DNA of 64,000 nt. Origin: Isoetes taiwanensis. Its lineage: Eukaryota > Streptophyta > Lycopodiopsida > Isoetales > Isoetaceae. The first letter of the stretch is position 1. Each line of letters starts with the position of its first letter. A model generated the notes under the pieces. It was not told the DNA's origin. It ran no database searches and worked only from the letters and a program-made list of their open reading frames with translations. Location of the stretch: positions 102,278 through 166,277 of the forward strand of contig JAJEKV010000504.1 in NCBI GenBank assembly GCA_021234155.1, written 5' to 3'. The translations under genes were made by a program, and so were the position numbers. This document shows positions 34,506 to 44,215 of this stretch, one piece after another.

Positions 34506-37487
34506 TCAGGGAACATGTGAGATGAGTAAAATGGAGCCAGGGAAGTCCAAAGGAGGCCATTGCCCTAGGCTCCAATGGAGGAAGATGGGTTGTTTTTGTT
34601 GCACCCTTGCAACGGGCAGTATTCGGCAGAGAGGGTATAATAAGCAGGGATTGATCCATTTGATAGTGTGAATGATGAGAGGCAGGGGAGATGAACATCT
34701 TGGAGTTGGCATTGTGAAGCTTCTTATCGGTTGATACAATCATGTCCGGGGAAGCTCTAGTGATTGCATTGTGTGCTGGGGCTCTTTGGAGTCCCAAGCT
34801 TCGGTTGAGATGGCCAATTAGATATATTACACACAAGAATGGTGATACTCTAGATTGCCCTCTTGAACTACACACCCCAAGGCCCACCCAAGGCCATGTG
34901 GAAGATTTGGTGGTCGATGAGCATCCTTTGGTCACAAGGAAGAGACGCTATGTGTTTCATAAAAGGCAGCCAAAGGTGCCCAAGAGGCCTAGAAGTGACA
35001 AATATTTAGAAAGGATGGAAAGTATGGCACCAACCAAAGAAAACCGGAGGCAATTAGGGGACAAGAGTGTTGCAACCTAGATTGCCTGGTCTGCGATACA
35101 ATGTGGATGACCTCGTGCGGATAAGGTCCCAATACATTGGGCAGCTTCAAAAAGATAGGATTAATTTCATTTACTCCTTGTGTAGGAATTCCAGCTATGA
35201 TGAAAACACAGGACTGCTACTATATCAATTGAGGGGCATTTACTCCTTGTGTAGGAATTCCAGCTATGATGAAAACACAGGACGGCTACTATATCAATTG
35301 AGGGGCATGAAGGTATGTATGAGAGCATTGAGATGGATTCTTGGGGTGAGCAAGTCTTCATTTTCTGAGATCTTGGGGGCTTGAGGTTAGAAAAGGGCAC
35401 ACTTTGTTCCAACATGGTAATGCACTCACTTTGAAAACTAGAGCAAATACTCTAAAGGCCATTTGCGGTCTTCGAGAGCTTTGTGAGATACATGTCTCAA
35501 TCTATGCCTCACAAGTCGAAGGTGAGCGAAAGCACGGTGTGCGAGTGGTGCAAAAGTGTTGCCACAACACTATATCCGAAGGAGTGCCTTAAGGAGGTCA
35601 ACTCCATCCTAGAAACCTCTTGGAGGTAGGCCTCTTTCTCAATCACATTTCAAGTAAGTTATGGAGCACTCACTTCTCGGACGTGAGTGTCCTACAACAC
35701 ATGCCATTCTCAAAGTGCAACACTTGCATTCAACTCAAGGATACACTTGCATCAAGCGCAATAGAGAAAGAAAGAATGGCAATTAGGGAGCAATTTGCGA
35801 GATCACCAAAGGGACCAAATATCATGTAAACGGTTGTATTGGCGGTGGAGAACATTTTCCGAGATGCACGTGGGACAAATTTTTTGTGTATAATTCATGA
35901 TAAGATGGACCAACACAAGACTTTCTTGCCAAAGCTAGATCCTTTACCCAAGCGTTGTCAAAACGCTTTTCGGATGAAAGTAAGTCGGCGGGTGTATTAA
36001 CACATGGTCATGGAACTGGAACATATGGTCATTTTGTGCTTGATCTATGGAGAGATGATCCAAACTTCCATGTGAGCTCTATTTTCAAGTGCACGAGAAC
36101 ACTAGAGAAAGGATCGATAGAAGGGAGGAGGTATTCCCCAAAGCACCCATTTTGAGGCTTTGATGGATGATCAACCGCTTTGTTACCAAAGGCGATAAAA
36201 AAGCTCACATCCAAGGTGTCTAGTGAATCAAGGAGGACTTGGGATGATTTCCCCTTACTTGAGAAATCAGCACCGAGGAGCTATGTGTTCAGTTGGACAA
36301 CCTGTTGGAAAGAAAACAAGAATAGATGGATGTTTGGGGCAATGTCATACTTGTTAAAGTGGGAGTATTCAAAGTTGTGAAAGTGGGATTCATGATGGTT
36401 GGGCATACGCATGATGATATAGATGGATTCTTTGGAACTTTCTCCACCAAGCTCAAGAGAGAAAAAACGTGACCACTCTCCCCGAACTAATGGAAGTGTT
36501 TGAGAGCTGCATTGACCCCAACCCAATGGCTTTCTTGATGGATGAGGTTGCAGATTGGAAATCATTTGTAGAAGGATACTTGCTAGATGGTAAGGACCAG
36601 GTTGACAGGACACACAAAGCCACTTCAGTTCAAGTTTTGGGTTAGGGATGGAATACCAATCATGCAATATAAGTGGAGACCGGTGACAAGTTGTGGATGC
36701 AGTACAAGGTATCGAGTTGTGGCAAAGGGGTGCTGCCGGTGAAGTTCTCATTCCTAAAGGGCAACCAAAACCACTACCTCCCTTCAAGGCAGGTCAAAGA
36801 CTCTAGCCAACTGGTGAAGGGCATCAAGGATTACATAACACCTTTGGGATGATGTTGAAATGGAAAGCACACCTCCACTCTTAAGAAAAATCAAATGGAC
36901 TCCCTAATCAAGTGCTTGGGAGAAAGTTGTGACATGCTTGGAAACCGAACGACCATGTGGGAGGGAGCTAAGAGGCAGGTTCTTGCCAGAGTCAAGATGG
37001 GAGGGTTCTCAAGGTGCAAGCACGTCTAAGAATGCTCACTTGGGTCCCAACAAAGGGTTCCAAGTGGTTTGTGGGAAGTAAGGCCTCAAAGCCGAAGTGG
37101 TTTGATCTTCTGAGTGGGATCCCTTTGAGGACATCAAGGAAGGATACTTTGTGCTAGTAAGGCGATGATGAGGACTGTCCAATATGGTTAGGGGTGGCAC
37201 TCTACGATGTAACCACCACTATGCACGATGGAGAGGAGTTGCGTCCTCGATTCCAAATTCAATATTGGGAGCCCATTGGGAGACACAAGAAGGGCAACTT
37301 GAAGGAGCAATACAATGGCTGGGAGAAGAAGTGGAGGGCAAATTATCGACCCTCAAAGGAGGGAATTGGTGGAGTGTGTGGTATGGTCATATCCAAGTTC
37401 TCACGTTGCAAAGGACAACACACACAAGATCCCAAGAAGGGAGATGGACAAGGCCATGAGCAACCTCCATGCTATATCATTGTATGA
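34506..37487 (+). pseudogene. Transposase-like gene of insert 1, DUF7869-like
   Basis: Coherent protein is spread over many short plus-strand frames interrupted by stops and frameshifts. In order: basic N-terminal part (34742-35076); VCMRALRWILGVSKSSFSEI after 35306; QHMPFSKCNTCIQLKDTLAS (35698-35760) with a CxxC; IIHDKMDQHKTFLPKL (about 35891); VQLDN then CWKENKNRWMFGA across a frameshift (about 36288-36345); VVKVGFMMVGHTHDDIDGFF (about 36374-36433); FLMDEVADWKSFVEGYLLDG; PSRQVKDSS; then LYDVTTTMHDGEELRPRFQI and YWEPIGR. The DxMD / LDNC.xENKNR / GHTHxDID set is the pattern I associate with DUF7869-type proteins of plants, oomycetes and animals. The three acidic sites could form a DDE/DDD-type RNase H-fold centre; that is inference. 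Dead as written. Confidence 0.6.
35168..35306 (+). repeat. In-frame 69 bp tandem duplication in the transposase-like gene
   Basis: CATTTACTCCTTGTGTAGGA starts at 35168 and 35237. The second copy differs by one base (GGACTGCTAC versus GGACGGCTAC). The duplication adds 23 residues (IYSLCRNSSYDENTG and onward) without changing the frame, so it occurred with little divergence and recently. Confidence 0.92.
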
Positions 37488-37668
37488 GGGCACATAATAT
37501 TGAGAAGTTTGAAAACTATCTCAACTAGTGGTTTGTAAAATTTATGAGGAAAACAAGTAACCCAATTCTATGTGTGTCATGTGTAATTCTATTCAAGCAA
37601 TCAATTCAGAAATTTCTTTTATGGTGTGTGAGTCCCATTTTCAGTCCGAGTCCCAAAATTCAAGATTT

Positions 37669-37693
37669 GTCCCACTTTAATTAAATACGACTT
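37669..37693 (-). repeat. Right terminal inverted repeat of insert 1
   Basis: Perfect partner of 30302-30326. Inside it, GGGACT recurs several times between 37627 and 37660 on the minus strand (GGGACTCGGACT, GGGACTCACAC), a likely subterminal binding motif by analogy with other cut-and-paste elements. Confidence 0.95.
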
Positions 37694-37697
37694 AAAA

Positions 37698-38403
37698 TCA
37701 TCTAAGTATTGACGGAAGACATCATTCATTAACCGCATAAAAGTTGCGGGGGCATTAGTTAATCCAAGAGGCATAACAGTAAACTCATAATGCCCATATC
37801 TAGTGCGAAAAGCAGATTTATAGATGCCCTCCTCTTTAATTCTTATTTGATGATATCCGGAGCGTAAATCAATCTTTGAGAAATACTTGGCCCCTTGTAA
37901 CTGGTCCATTAGATCGTCTGCCCTAGGCAAAGCATAATGATTCTTGATGGTATGTTTATTAAGCTGCCTATAATCAATACACATCCTCAAGGAGCCATCC
38001 TTCTTAACAAAAAGGATAGGAGCGCCAAAAGGCGAAACACTAGGCCGAATGAAACCTAGGTTTAGTAACTCCTGAAGTTGCTTCTTAAGCTCTGCCAATT
38101 CAGGGGGACTCATACGGTACGGGGCCTTGCTGGTAGGCTTAGTACCTGGTTCTAAAGCTATTTCACATTCCACCCCTCTAAAAGGAGGAAGCTTCTGGAT
38201 CTCATCGGGAAAAAGATCGCTAAATTCTCGGAGAAGATTAGCAATGCCCTCTGGCAAGGTATCGATTACTTGCTTCTGTTTAGCATCTGACTCAATGGAG
38301 GCAAGTCTAATGACGCAGAGGAGCTTATCCTTGCGTATAGCTTTATCTAACTGCCTGATGGACATAGACTGCATAATAGGGTTGAATGGATCACCTTTAA
38401 CAA
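37698..38403 (-). pseudogene. Gypsy RT N-terminal half
   Basis: Contains [74 protein letters not shown] and [20 protein letters not shown], ending FRQYLDDF. These are Ty3/Gypsy RT blocks 1-4. The frame then runs into transposon sequence (the following residues come from the terminal inverted repeat). Upstream of VKGDPFNP the translation is transposon-derived from insert 2. Confidence 0.93.
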
Positions 38404-38769
38404 GGCACCCAAAAATAAAACCAATATAGGTTTTTTCCTTGGTTATGTGGGTTGATATCATTAAAAACCTTATATGGCTAAAGCATGTGGTTTCCTGATG
38501 TGTTTTATTGACATAGTATTTTGACAAAGTTATTATCATTGGTTCATATATGATGTTCATTAAGGTGGTTTTTGAGCATGTTTAGTAGTAGTTCTTTAAT
38601 ATAGTACTTCATGTATGTGGTTTATTAATGTGGTATAGCATGGTGGTAAGAAAACACGGTATAATATAGTGCTTTATTAATATAGTTCTTAAAGTTCTAA
38701 AATAAGATGGTAAATTTCAATGGTTTTCAATGGGTTAAAATGTCAATTGATTAGTGGTCCAAAGCTTTC

Positions 38770-39280
38770 CTAGTTTATTGCATTCAAACCATAACGGCAC
38801 TGCATTCAAACCATAATGGTTTTCCACTAGAATGGAATGGTTTTTAACAAGCTAAAAACAATAAATCACTAGCATGTTACTGTCAAATCATAATGGTTTT
38901 CCAGTAGAATGTAATGGTTTCTTAACAAATTAAAAACTATAAATCAATGGTGTTTTATTGCTTTGTTTCCAATGGTTTTTTAACAAGTTAACTATAAATC
39001 ACTAGCGTGTGAGTGTCAAACCATAATAGTTTTCTAGTAGAATGCAATGGTTTCTTAACAAATTAAAAACTACAAATCACTGGTATGCAATGGTTTCTTA
39101 ACAAATTAAAAACTACAAATCACTGGTGTTTTATCGCTTAGGATGTAGTGGGAATGCAATGGTTTCTTAACAAGTTAATAACTATTAAAAACTATAAGTC
39201 ACTAGTGTTTTATTTCTTAGCATATGTAATAAGTTTCCCAGTAGAACGCAATGGTTTCTTAACAAGTTGAAAACCGCTAT
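38770..39280 (+). repeat. Left subterminal repeat array of insert 2
   Basis: Five or six units of about 65-130 bp, each with AACCATAATGGTTTTCC(A/-)GTAGAATG, AATGGTTTCTTAACAAATTA and AAAACTA(T/C)AAATCACT(A/G)G. Starts near 38804, 38883, 39016, 39083, 39147 and 39245. Right-end counterparts in the opposite orientation (AACCACCAT, AACCATC) lie in 43260-43640. Confidence 0.78.
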
Positions 39281-39356
39281 GTGGCAGCGCAACATTTTCT
39301 AAAATACAAAAATTCAAGTGCAACAATTTTTTCAATAATAAAAGGGAGCTCAAAGG

Positions 39357-39425
39357 ATTCGAACCTCTGCTGAACCTTTATCTCCAACAATCTAACACAT
39401 TAAGATCTCTGAAAAATTATTTTCC
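39357..39425 (-). other. tRNA-like B-box segment, possible SINE head
   Basis: On the minus strand GAGGTTCGAATCC matches the polymerase III B-box consensus (GGTTCGANTCC) exactly. About 30-50 bases upstream is GTGTTAGATTGTTGGAGATA, which does not fold as a tRNA anticodon arm, and no matching acceptor stem was found. It is therefore not annotated as a tRNA gene; a tRNA-derived SINE fragment is possible. Confidence 0.35.
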
Positions 39426-39880
39426 TCCTAACTCTTAAGCTCATTCAGCTTGATGCTTCAATTTCAAAAACATGAGAACTACTTCCAAAACATTAGAGTT
39501 AGAAAAGCTTTCATCATCAACTATAGTTCAAATGCAAGGACCATCTCCTGCTTTATGTGCTGCAAATTTAAACCTAAATTCTGGTAAGTTCTGATACAAA
39601 AGAAGCAAAGGCAAAACTCATGCTCAAACAATGTGGACATAAAGATGAAATCTTATCTGGTGGGTGATAATGCTGCAAAACTTGATATTGTAGTAAACTT
39701 GCTCCAAATTCAAAATATTCAAGAAAATCAATCTACAATGGAGAAAACCAATTTAAAAGCAATACAAAAAAAGTCTTGCTCAGCAATGATAAGGGATTCA
39801 AACTCTTGCTCAGGAAGAGAATCTATAGCATTACTTTCTTTGGTACTCTACTTATTACTTAAAGGCCATCTGCAACGTAC

Positions 39881-40445
39881 CTGCCACATCATTCCTACCG
39901 CGAAGACGTTGAAGAACTGGCTTCTGACATTCTACCCTTCCTAACAAGCCATCTTGGAGATTCTGGTAGATAGAAAATTGCCATAATTAAATATAGCAGG
40001 GAGGGGATTGCGGTCATCACCAACATATACCTCCAATTTGGATTGTCTTCGAGTGAGAGCAGAAAGACAATGATATAAGCAACAAATAGCCCTCCAGATC
40101 CCATGAGCTGTGGTAATGTTGCAAGTTGGCCACGGATTTCAGAAGGTGCGGACTCAGCTATATAAGCTGGTACAAGAGTGACCGAAAATCCTGTGCCGAT
40201 ACCCATCAGTATACGGCAGACTACCAGCACATACACATCTGGAGACCATGCCATTATTGTTGCACTTAATAATAAGTAAAAGAATGCTGAAATACATAGA
40301 ATAAAGCGCCTTCCCAGCCAATCAGACGATGGCCCTGAGCATACAGCACTGACCCATGCTCCAGCAAGCGAACTGGCAACAACAAACCCCTCTAGTACTA
40401 GATTCAGCTCAAGATTAAATTCTGGCTTCAAGTACAACAAAGCAC
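39881..40445 (-). pseudogene. Captured exon of a tonoplast monosaccharide transporter (MSSP/TMT)
   Basis: Translation: ALLYLKPEFNLELNLVLEGF, CSGPSSDWLGRRFILCISAF, VLVVCRILMGIGTGFSVTLV, PAYIAESAPSEIRGQLATLP, NWRYMLVMTAIPSLLYLIMA and FYLPESPRWLVRKGRMSEA. This is the N-terminal half of the 12-helix vacuolar sugar/H+ antiporter family, with the signature SDWLGRR and PESPRWL. Exon limits are visible: an acceptor-like AATGCAG before 40445 and a donor AG/GTACGT after 39881. A 5-bp deletion near 39918 (just after EA) shifts the frame; past it VLQRLRGRNDVAG is in another frame. The first exon (GWDNATIAG in the family) is absent. Intron retention shows capture at DNA level, not by retroposition. Confidence 0.88.
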
Positions 40446-42300
40446 CTGCATTGAGATCAGATTTACGCACCTCCGTTTGAAGCACAATTTGCACGGATGC
40501 TACAACCAATGCTACATGATCTGCGTCATCTACCATATCAACAAACTTCTTGTAATGTACTTTGAATGGAAACATAAGAAATAATATGCCCTGAAATACA
40601 TAAAACCATAGGCGCCCATGCGCTTCCTTACCAATCTGCAACTATGGCAATCTCTGAGCTCTAAAGCTGGCACATCGAATCCGGAAAGGGAGTCCATTCT
40701 GCATTCAAAATCATTCGATCCTTCATGCAACGAAAAATAGATAGATAAAGAATTAAAAACGAAACGGCTAACCTTATAAAGCTCAACCGAGTCGGAATCC
40801 AGCAAAATAGTGGCTATTGGAAGATTTTAGACAACTCAGATAAGATTTTGCATCCATGCAAAGAAAAGCATTGGCACTTACAGATTCAGAAATAGACATC
40901 CACGGCCTGGACATAGAGCTCCGTCTCAGAGCTCCGTCTTCAACAATCGCTCGCCGTTTGTGCCAGAACCCTAACCCCGTTCATTCACCTTGTTTCTGTG
41001 CAAACCCTAACCCTAGCGTGACCAATCACATTTTTTTTACTTTAAATTTCTATTATCTAATGGTGCGTCTTTGCACCGCCTTGGCTTTTCTTTGCACCAC
41101 CACATGTGAAGCATTATCAAAATTTTGGAAGGAGTATTGTCCAAGAGCAAAAAATTTCATCGGCGGGGTAGCCGCTTGGTGATGTGGCTGGCAAAATTTT
41201 GAGCGAATTTGTTTTTGCTCTTGAAAATTCTTCAACGAAATTTTAGGGAGCTTCAAATTTGGCATTTCAGGCAAATCTTCATCAGTTTTCCAGCAGCATT
41301 ATCTGGCACCGTTGCTTACCATTATCCAACAAAGAATTGACAGAAGTTACGAATTGTAAAACACGGTCGATTTGGGCCAAAATTTGAAGGTCCCTAATTT
41401 CGTTGTAGAAATCAATCTAACATTCTAGGTTTCTTTTTTATATGCCTAGATCTGGCAAAGTTGGAAAATTATAAAATACCGCTATCATTTCCACATGCAA
41501 TTGCCTGACTATGATGCAATTTTCTGGGCATTCTTAAATTGAATTCAATGTTCGTACTAGAAATCATACCATTCTTTACTTACTCCAACTAGCATATGTT
41601 TACCCTAGCATACCCAACCCGCTCTCAAAGGCAGACAAAATTTCATATTCACAAATGAATATAACATCATATTTTATATTATTATAAAGTTCTACTATAT
41701 GTGAACCAAGCCCTAGATCAGATGGCTTAGGGTTTTTTCCTTACCTTTCATAATGACAAAGGATGCAGTTATTGGAGCAGGATAATGTCATCTATAATCA
41801 CAGTGGCATTCAAAGTGTAGTGTTTTGCAATGTTTGCACTCATGGGGTTAGTAACAAGTACTCTGATTCTAGAAGACATATTAACCTCACCTTTGATGTT
41901 GATACATGGAGAGACAAATAAAGTATATTGACATGGAAAGCAAGTGGTGCAAACATTTGCCAAGGAGATGAGTACTCCGAATTTTAGAAGTCCAATCAAC
42001 CCAAATATAATGTTGGTGCAAAAATTCTCCAAGGAGATAAGTACTTGAATTCAGGAAGCCCAATCAACCCAAGTTTGATGTTGGTTTATTGGATTTGATA
42101 AAGATGGGCTTTGATTTTGATTGCAATTGTGACATTCTCATCTTCAATTATGTAAAGCATAGTTGTATGTTTTGTTGTATATCAAACAAAGTTAGATGGA
42201 TTAAACATGGGTGGAGATTCACTAAGTTATATATCATTGCCACATGATTCTAAACTGTTCACTTATTAAACGAAACTGACAAAGCTATAGGCTTTTCATT
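40446..42300. other. Interior of insert 2, no gene recognised
   Basis: Directly upstream of the captured exon is presumably its intron. Telomere-like words AACCCTAACCCC and AAACCCTAACCCTAG occur at 40968 and 41001. The rest is A+T-rich with a repeat CATTTGCCAAGGAGATGAGTAC / AATTCTCCAAGGAGATAAGTAC near 41953 and 42014. No supported coding sequence. Confidence 0.4.
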
Positions 42301-42349
42301 CATCTCAGTAGTTCTACACTTGTTTAGAGTGGGTAGCTGCACATTTGCA

Positions 42350-42515
42350 AGCTACCCACCAAAAAAATAAAAAACACGGGGAATATTCAATTATATCTCC
42401 TGGACTCCAAATTAGATTTCTACAAAGGTCGGCTAGTGTACCTGCCAAGAGCTTATCGTCAGGATTAAAAAACCTTGCCCTTTCGGGTTTCCGAGGAAAA
42501 ATCATAGCGGTAAGC
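42350..42515 (-). mobile_element. SINE/LINE-tail-like retroposon, copy 4 (inverted)
   Basis: Minus-strand text GATTTTTCCTCGGAAACCCG, then AAGGGCAAGGTTTTTTAATC, CTGACGATAAGCTC, corresponds to copy 2 (GTTTTCCCCTCGAAAACCC, GGGGTTTTTTAATTCTGACAGTAA). It lies inside insert 2, and the shadow frames over it are not genes. Confidence 0.45.
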
Positions 42516-43004
42516 CCTGGGCAAGGGGCTTGGACAAAATGTAAGGCTGCAAAAAACGTTCCCACGATAAAACTTACGATGCAAGGAGAAACCGAAGTTG
42601 CGCATCCCATTGTACATGCACATCACCAACACTAGAACACAATGATAAGAAAACGACAAACTTGAAAGCGAGGTGTTGGTCACATATGCACACGACAAAA
42701 AACTAGAGGGGAAACAAGGGTACAGTTGAGAAATGAGAAAGCGTCGATGAGAAGCCGATCAACAACCCTGCAAGAAATAGCGATCTCCCTAATGAACCAG
42801 AGGCCCAAAAAATGCATGGAATACCTGCATGCGAGACAAGCATGCTCGCCCATTCTAGAATCCTGATCCGATGGCTCGGATTGATGTTATTAGATCAAAT
42901 GGTCATAGTGATACAAGAAATGTGAGTGTCAAACCATACATATTCTTTAGGAACCAACAATGCATGTGGGTTTCATTACAAGAATTGTCTAAAAGACCAT
43001 ATCT

Positions 43005-43165
43005 TTAGTGGTTCCTTATACTAATAATTATGTTGTTTATTTTTTGGATGCTTTATAAATAATCATTGGGTTTCATTAAAAGAACTGTACAAAAGACCAT
43101 ATCCATGGTGGTTCCTTATACTAATAATTATGTTGTTTATTTATTGGATGCTTTGTAAATAACCG
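43005..43165. repeat. Tandem duplication, ~100 bp, at the right end of insert 2
   Basis: GGTTCCTTATACTAATAATTATGTTG at about 43010 and 43110 starts two near-identical copies followed by TTTATT(T/-)(T/A)TTGGATGCTTT. The GGATGC(T/C)TT at the end resembles the element's terminus GGATGCCTT. Likely part of the subterminal repeat structure. Confidence 0.8.
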
Positions 43166-43662
43166 TTGTAAATAGTCACTATGAATAACCACATCTTTGG
43201 GTGAAAATTAAAAATTACCACCATCACAATCGATTTGGTATTGAAAAGCATGCTATAAATCACACCATTTTTTAGCAAACAGTTGTTACAAATAAAAACA
43301 AACTTGAATAACCACCATAAAGACTGGAATTGACATAAAAGACACTCTAAGAACTACTCCATCATAAGTCAACATGAATAACCATCATCATATTTAATGT
43401 GTTGTTGAAAAAACATACTATAAACCACTGCCAATTTGATGAACTAAGCAACCTACATGAAAAACCATCCTTGATATAGAAAACCATGTTATAAACCATT
43501 GTCAATCTCAATATACCATGAAACCAATATAAATAACCACATATAAATTATAAAAACCACTATAATACATGGTTTTTATTGAGAATAAAATTTTCCGCAT
43601 AAAAAAACACATTTATAGTGGTTTTTTAGTGGTTAATTATGGCGGTTAAATTTTTGGATGCC

Positions 43663-44000
43663 TTATAGTCACGCGGGCTCCATTAGCTGCGTTGAAGGTA
43701 ACTTCCCGTTTCTCGCAGTCTATGTTGGCCTTTGCAGATGCCAAGAATTCCATACCAACAATGAGATCATATTTGCCGATATCCATTAACTCGGCACCCA
43801 AGGCAACTGGTGCACCTGGCAACTGCATCTTAAGGTTAATGCGACGGCCTTGAGTATGTCTGATCTTACCACTGGCTAAAGTGACAGGCTTTTGTCGTGA
43901 TCTTAAAGTCTCAAGCTGCAATACTTGGGCCATTCTAGGAGAAGCAAAATTATGTGTACTACCGGTATCCATCGAATTATGAAAGGTTCTTCGTCTACTT
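43663..44000 (-). pseudogene. Gypsy protease fragment
   Basis: The frame contains the retropepsin active site MDTGSTHNFASP (D-T/S-G in the family), GRRINLKMQLPGAPVALGAE, and LIVGMEFLASAKANIDCEKR, and ends where insert 2 begins. Upstream in another frame, QVDEEPFHNS leads into the active site, so a small frameshift lies near 43973. Aspartic protease that cleaves the Gag-Pol polyprotein in the family; this copy is broken. Confidence 0.88.
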
Positions 44001-44159
44001 GACCTATGGTGGAAATTCGCCAGGGTGACTTTTCTGGCGTTTCGGTTTCAATGGTCGCAAGGATATGGGACTCACCGTGAATGTATTCGGGAGCCTCTCC
44101 TCCTCGACGGTGGCGTGACTCGAGGTCATCCCAATCGAGGTCGGGCCATGGCGGTAGGC

Positions 44160-44215
44160 GTCAAGCGTGACATAAGGACAATTCTACATGAAGTGCTCCG
44201 GGCATACACACAGTA
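44160..44215 (-). pseudogene. Remnant Gag zinc-knuckle region
   Basis: Minus-strand translation gives CVCPEHFM, then a stop, then NCPYVT, which resembles the CCHC zinc knuckle (CxxCxxxxHxxxxC) found near the end of Gypsy Gag. One codon appears missing and one is a stop. The position directly upstream of protease supports it. Further upstream no Gag domain could be read. Confidence 0.45.

Larger units (their letters stand above)
30302..37693. mobile_element. DNA transposon insert 1 (7392 bp, 25-bp perfect TIRs, AAAA target duplication)
   Basis: The left end AAGTCGTATTTAATTAAAGT (continuing GGGAC, 30302-30326) is repeated exactly in reverse complement at 37669-37693. The flanks read AACAACAAAA before and AAAATCATC after. 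Joining them across the element restores uninterrupted RT coding (YLDDF next to VVIFFDD), so AAAA is the duplicated target; because of the A-run, 3 or 4 bp cannot be told apart fully. Subterminal GGGACT repeats occur just inside both ends. The right half carries a decayed plus-strand transposase-like gene; the left half carries short-repeat and hairpin arrays. Confidence 0.9.
38404..43662. mobile_element. DNA transposon insert 2 (~5.26 kb) with captured transporter exon
   Basis: It interrupts the Gypsy polyprotein between protease (...GARVT) and the linker before RT ([10 protein letters not shown]). The left end GGCACCCAAAAATAAAACC and the reverse complement of the right end GGCATCCAAAAATTTAACC match with a few differences, so these are imperfect terminal inverted repeats. 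Both ends carry subterminal arrays with TGGTT/AACCA words in inverted orientation, a Mutator- or CACTA-like layout. No transposase was recognised and no clear target duplication is left. It holds a sugar-transporter exon, a SINE-like element and a tRNA-like box. Confidence 0.7.
25708..44210 (-). mobile_element. Degenerate Ty3/Gypsy chromovirus split by two DNA transposons
   Basis: Read on the minus strand the order is remnant gag zinc knuckle, protease, RT, RNase H, integrase, chromodomain, polypurine tract and 3' LTR, the standard Ty3/Gypsy order with an integrase C-terminal chromodomain (chromovirus). The reading frame is broken by several frameshifts. Two insertions (30302-37693 and about 38404-43662) separate matching parts of the polyprotein. 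Removing 12.7 kb of insert leaves about 5.8 kb. No 5' LTR matching the 3' LTR was seen up to 64000, so the element is truncated or its 5' end is lost beyond 44.2 kb. Confidence 0.88.

Noticed and set aside
39357..39425. tRNA gene on the minus strand
   Set aside because: Only the T-arm/B-box (GGTTCGAATCC) fits; acceptor, D and anticodon stems do not form.
40530..40805. First exon of the sugar transporter upstream of 40445
   Set aside because: The translation lacks the GWDNATIAG motif expected there; the sequence is better explained as intron or unrelated DNA.
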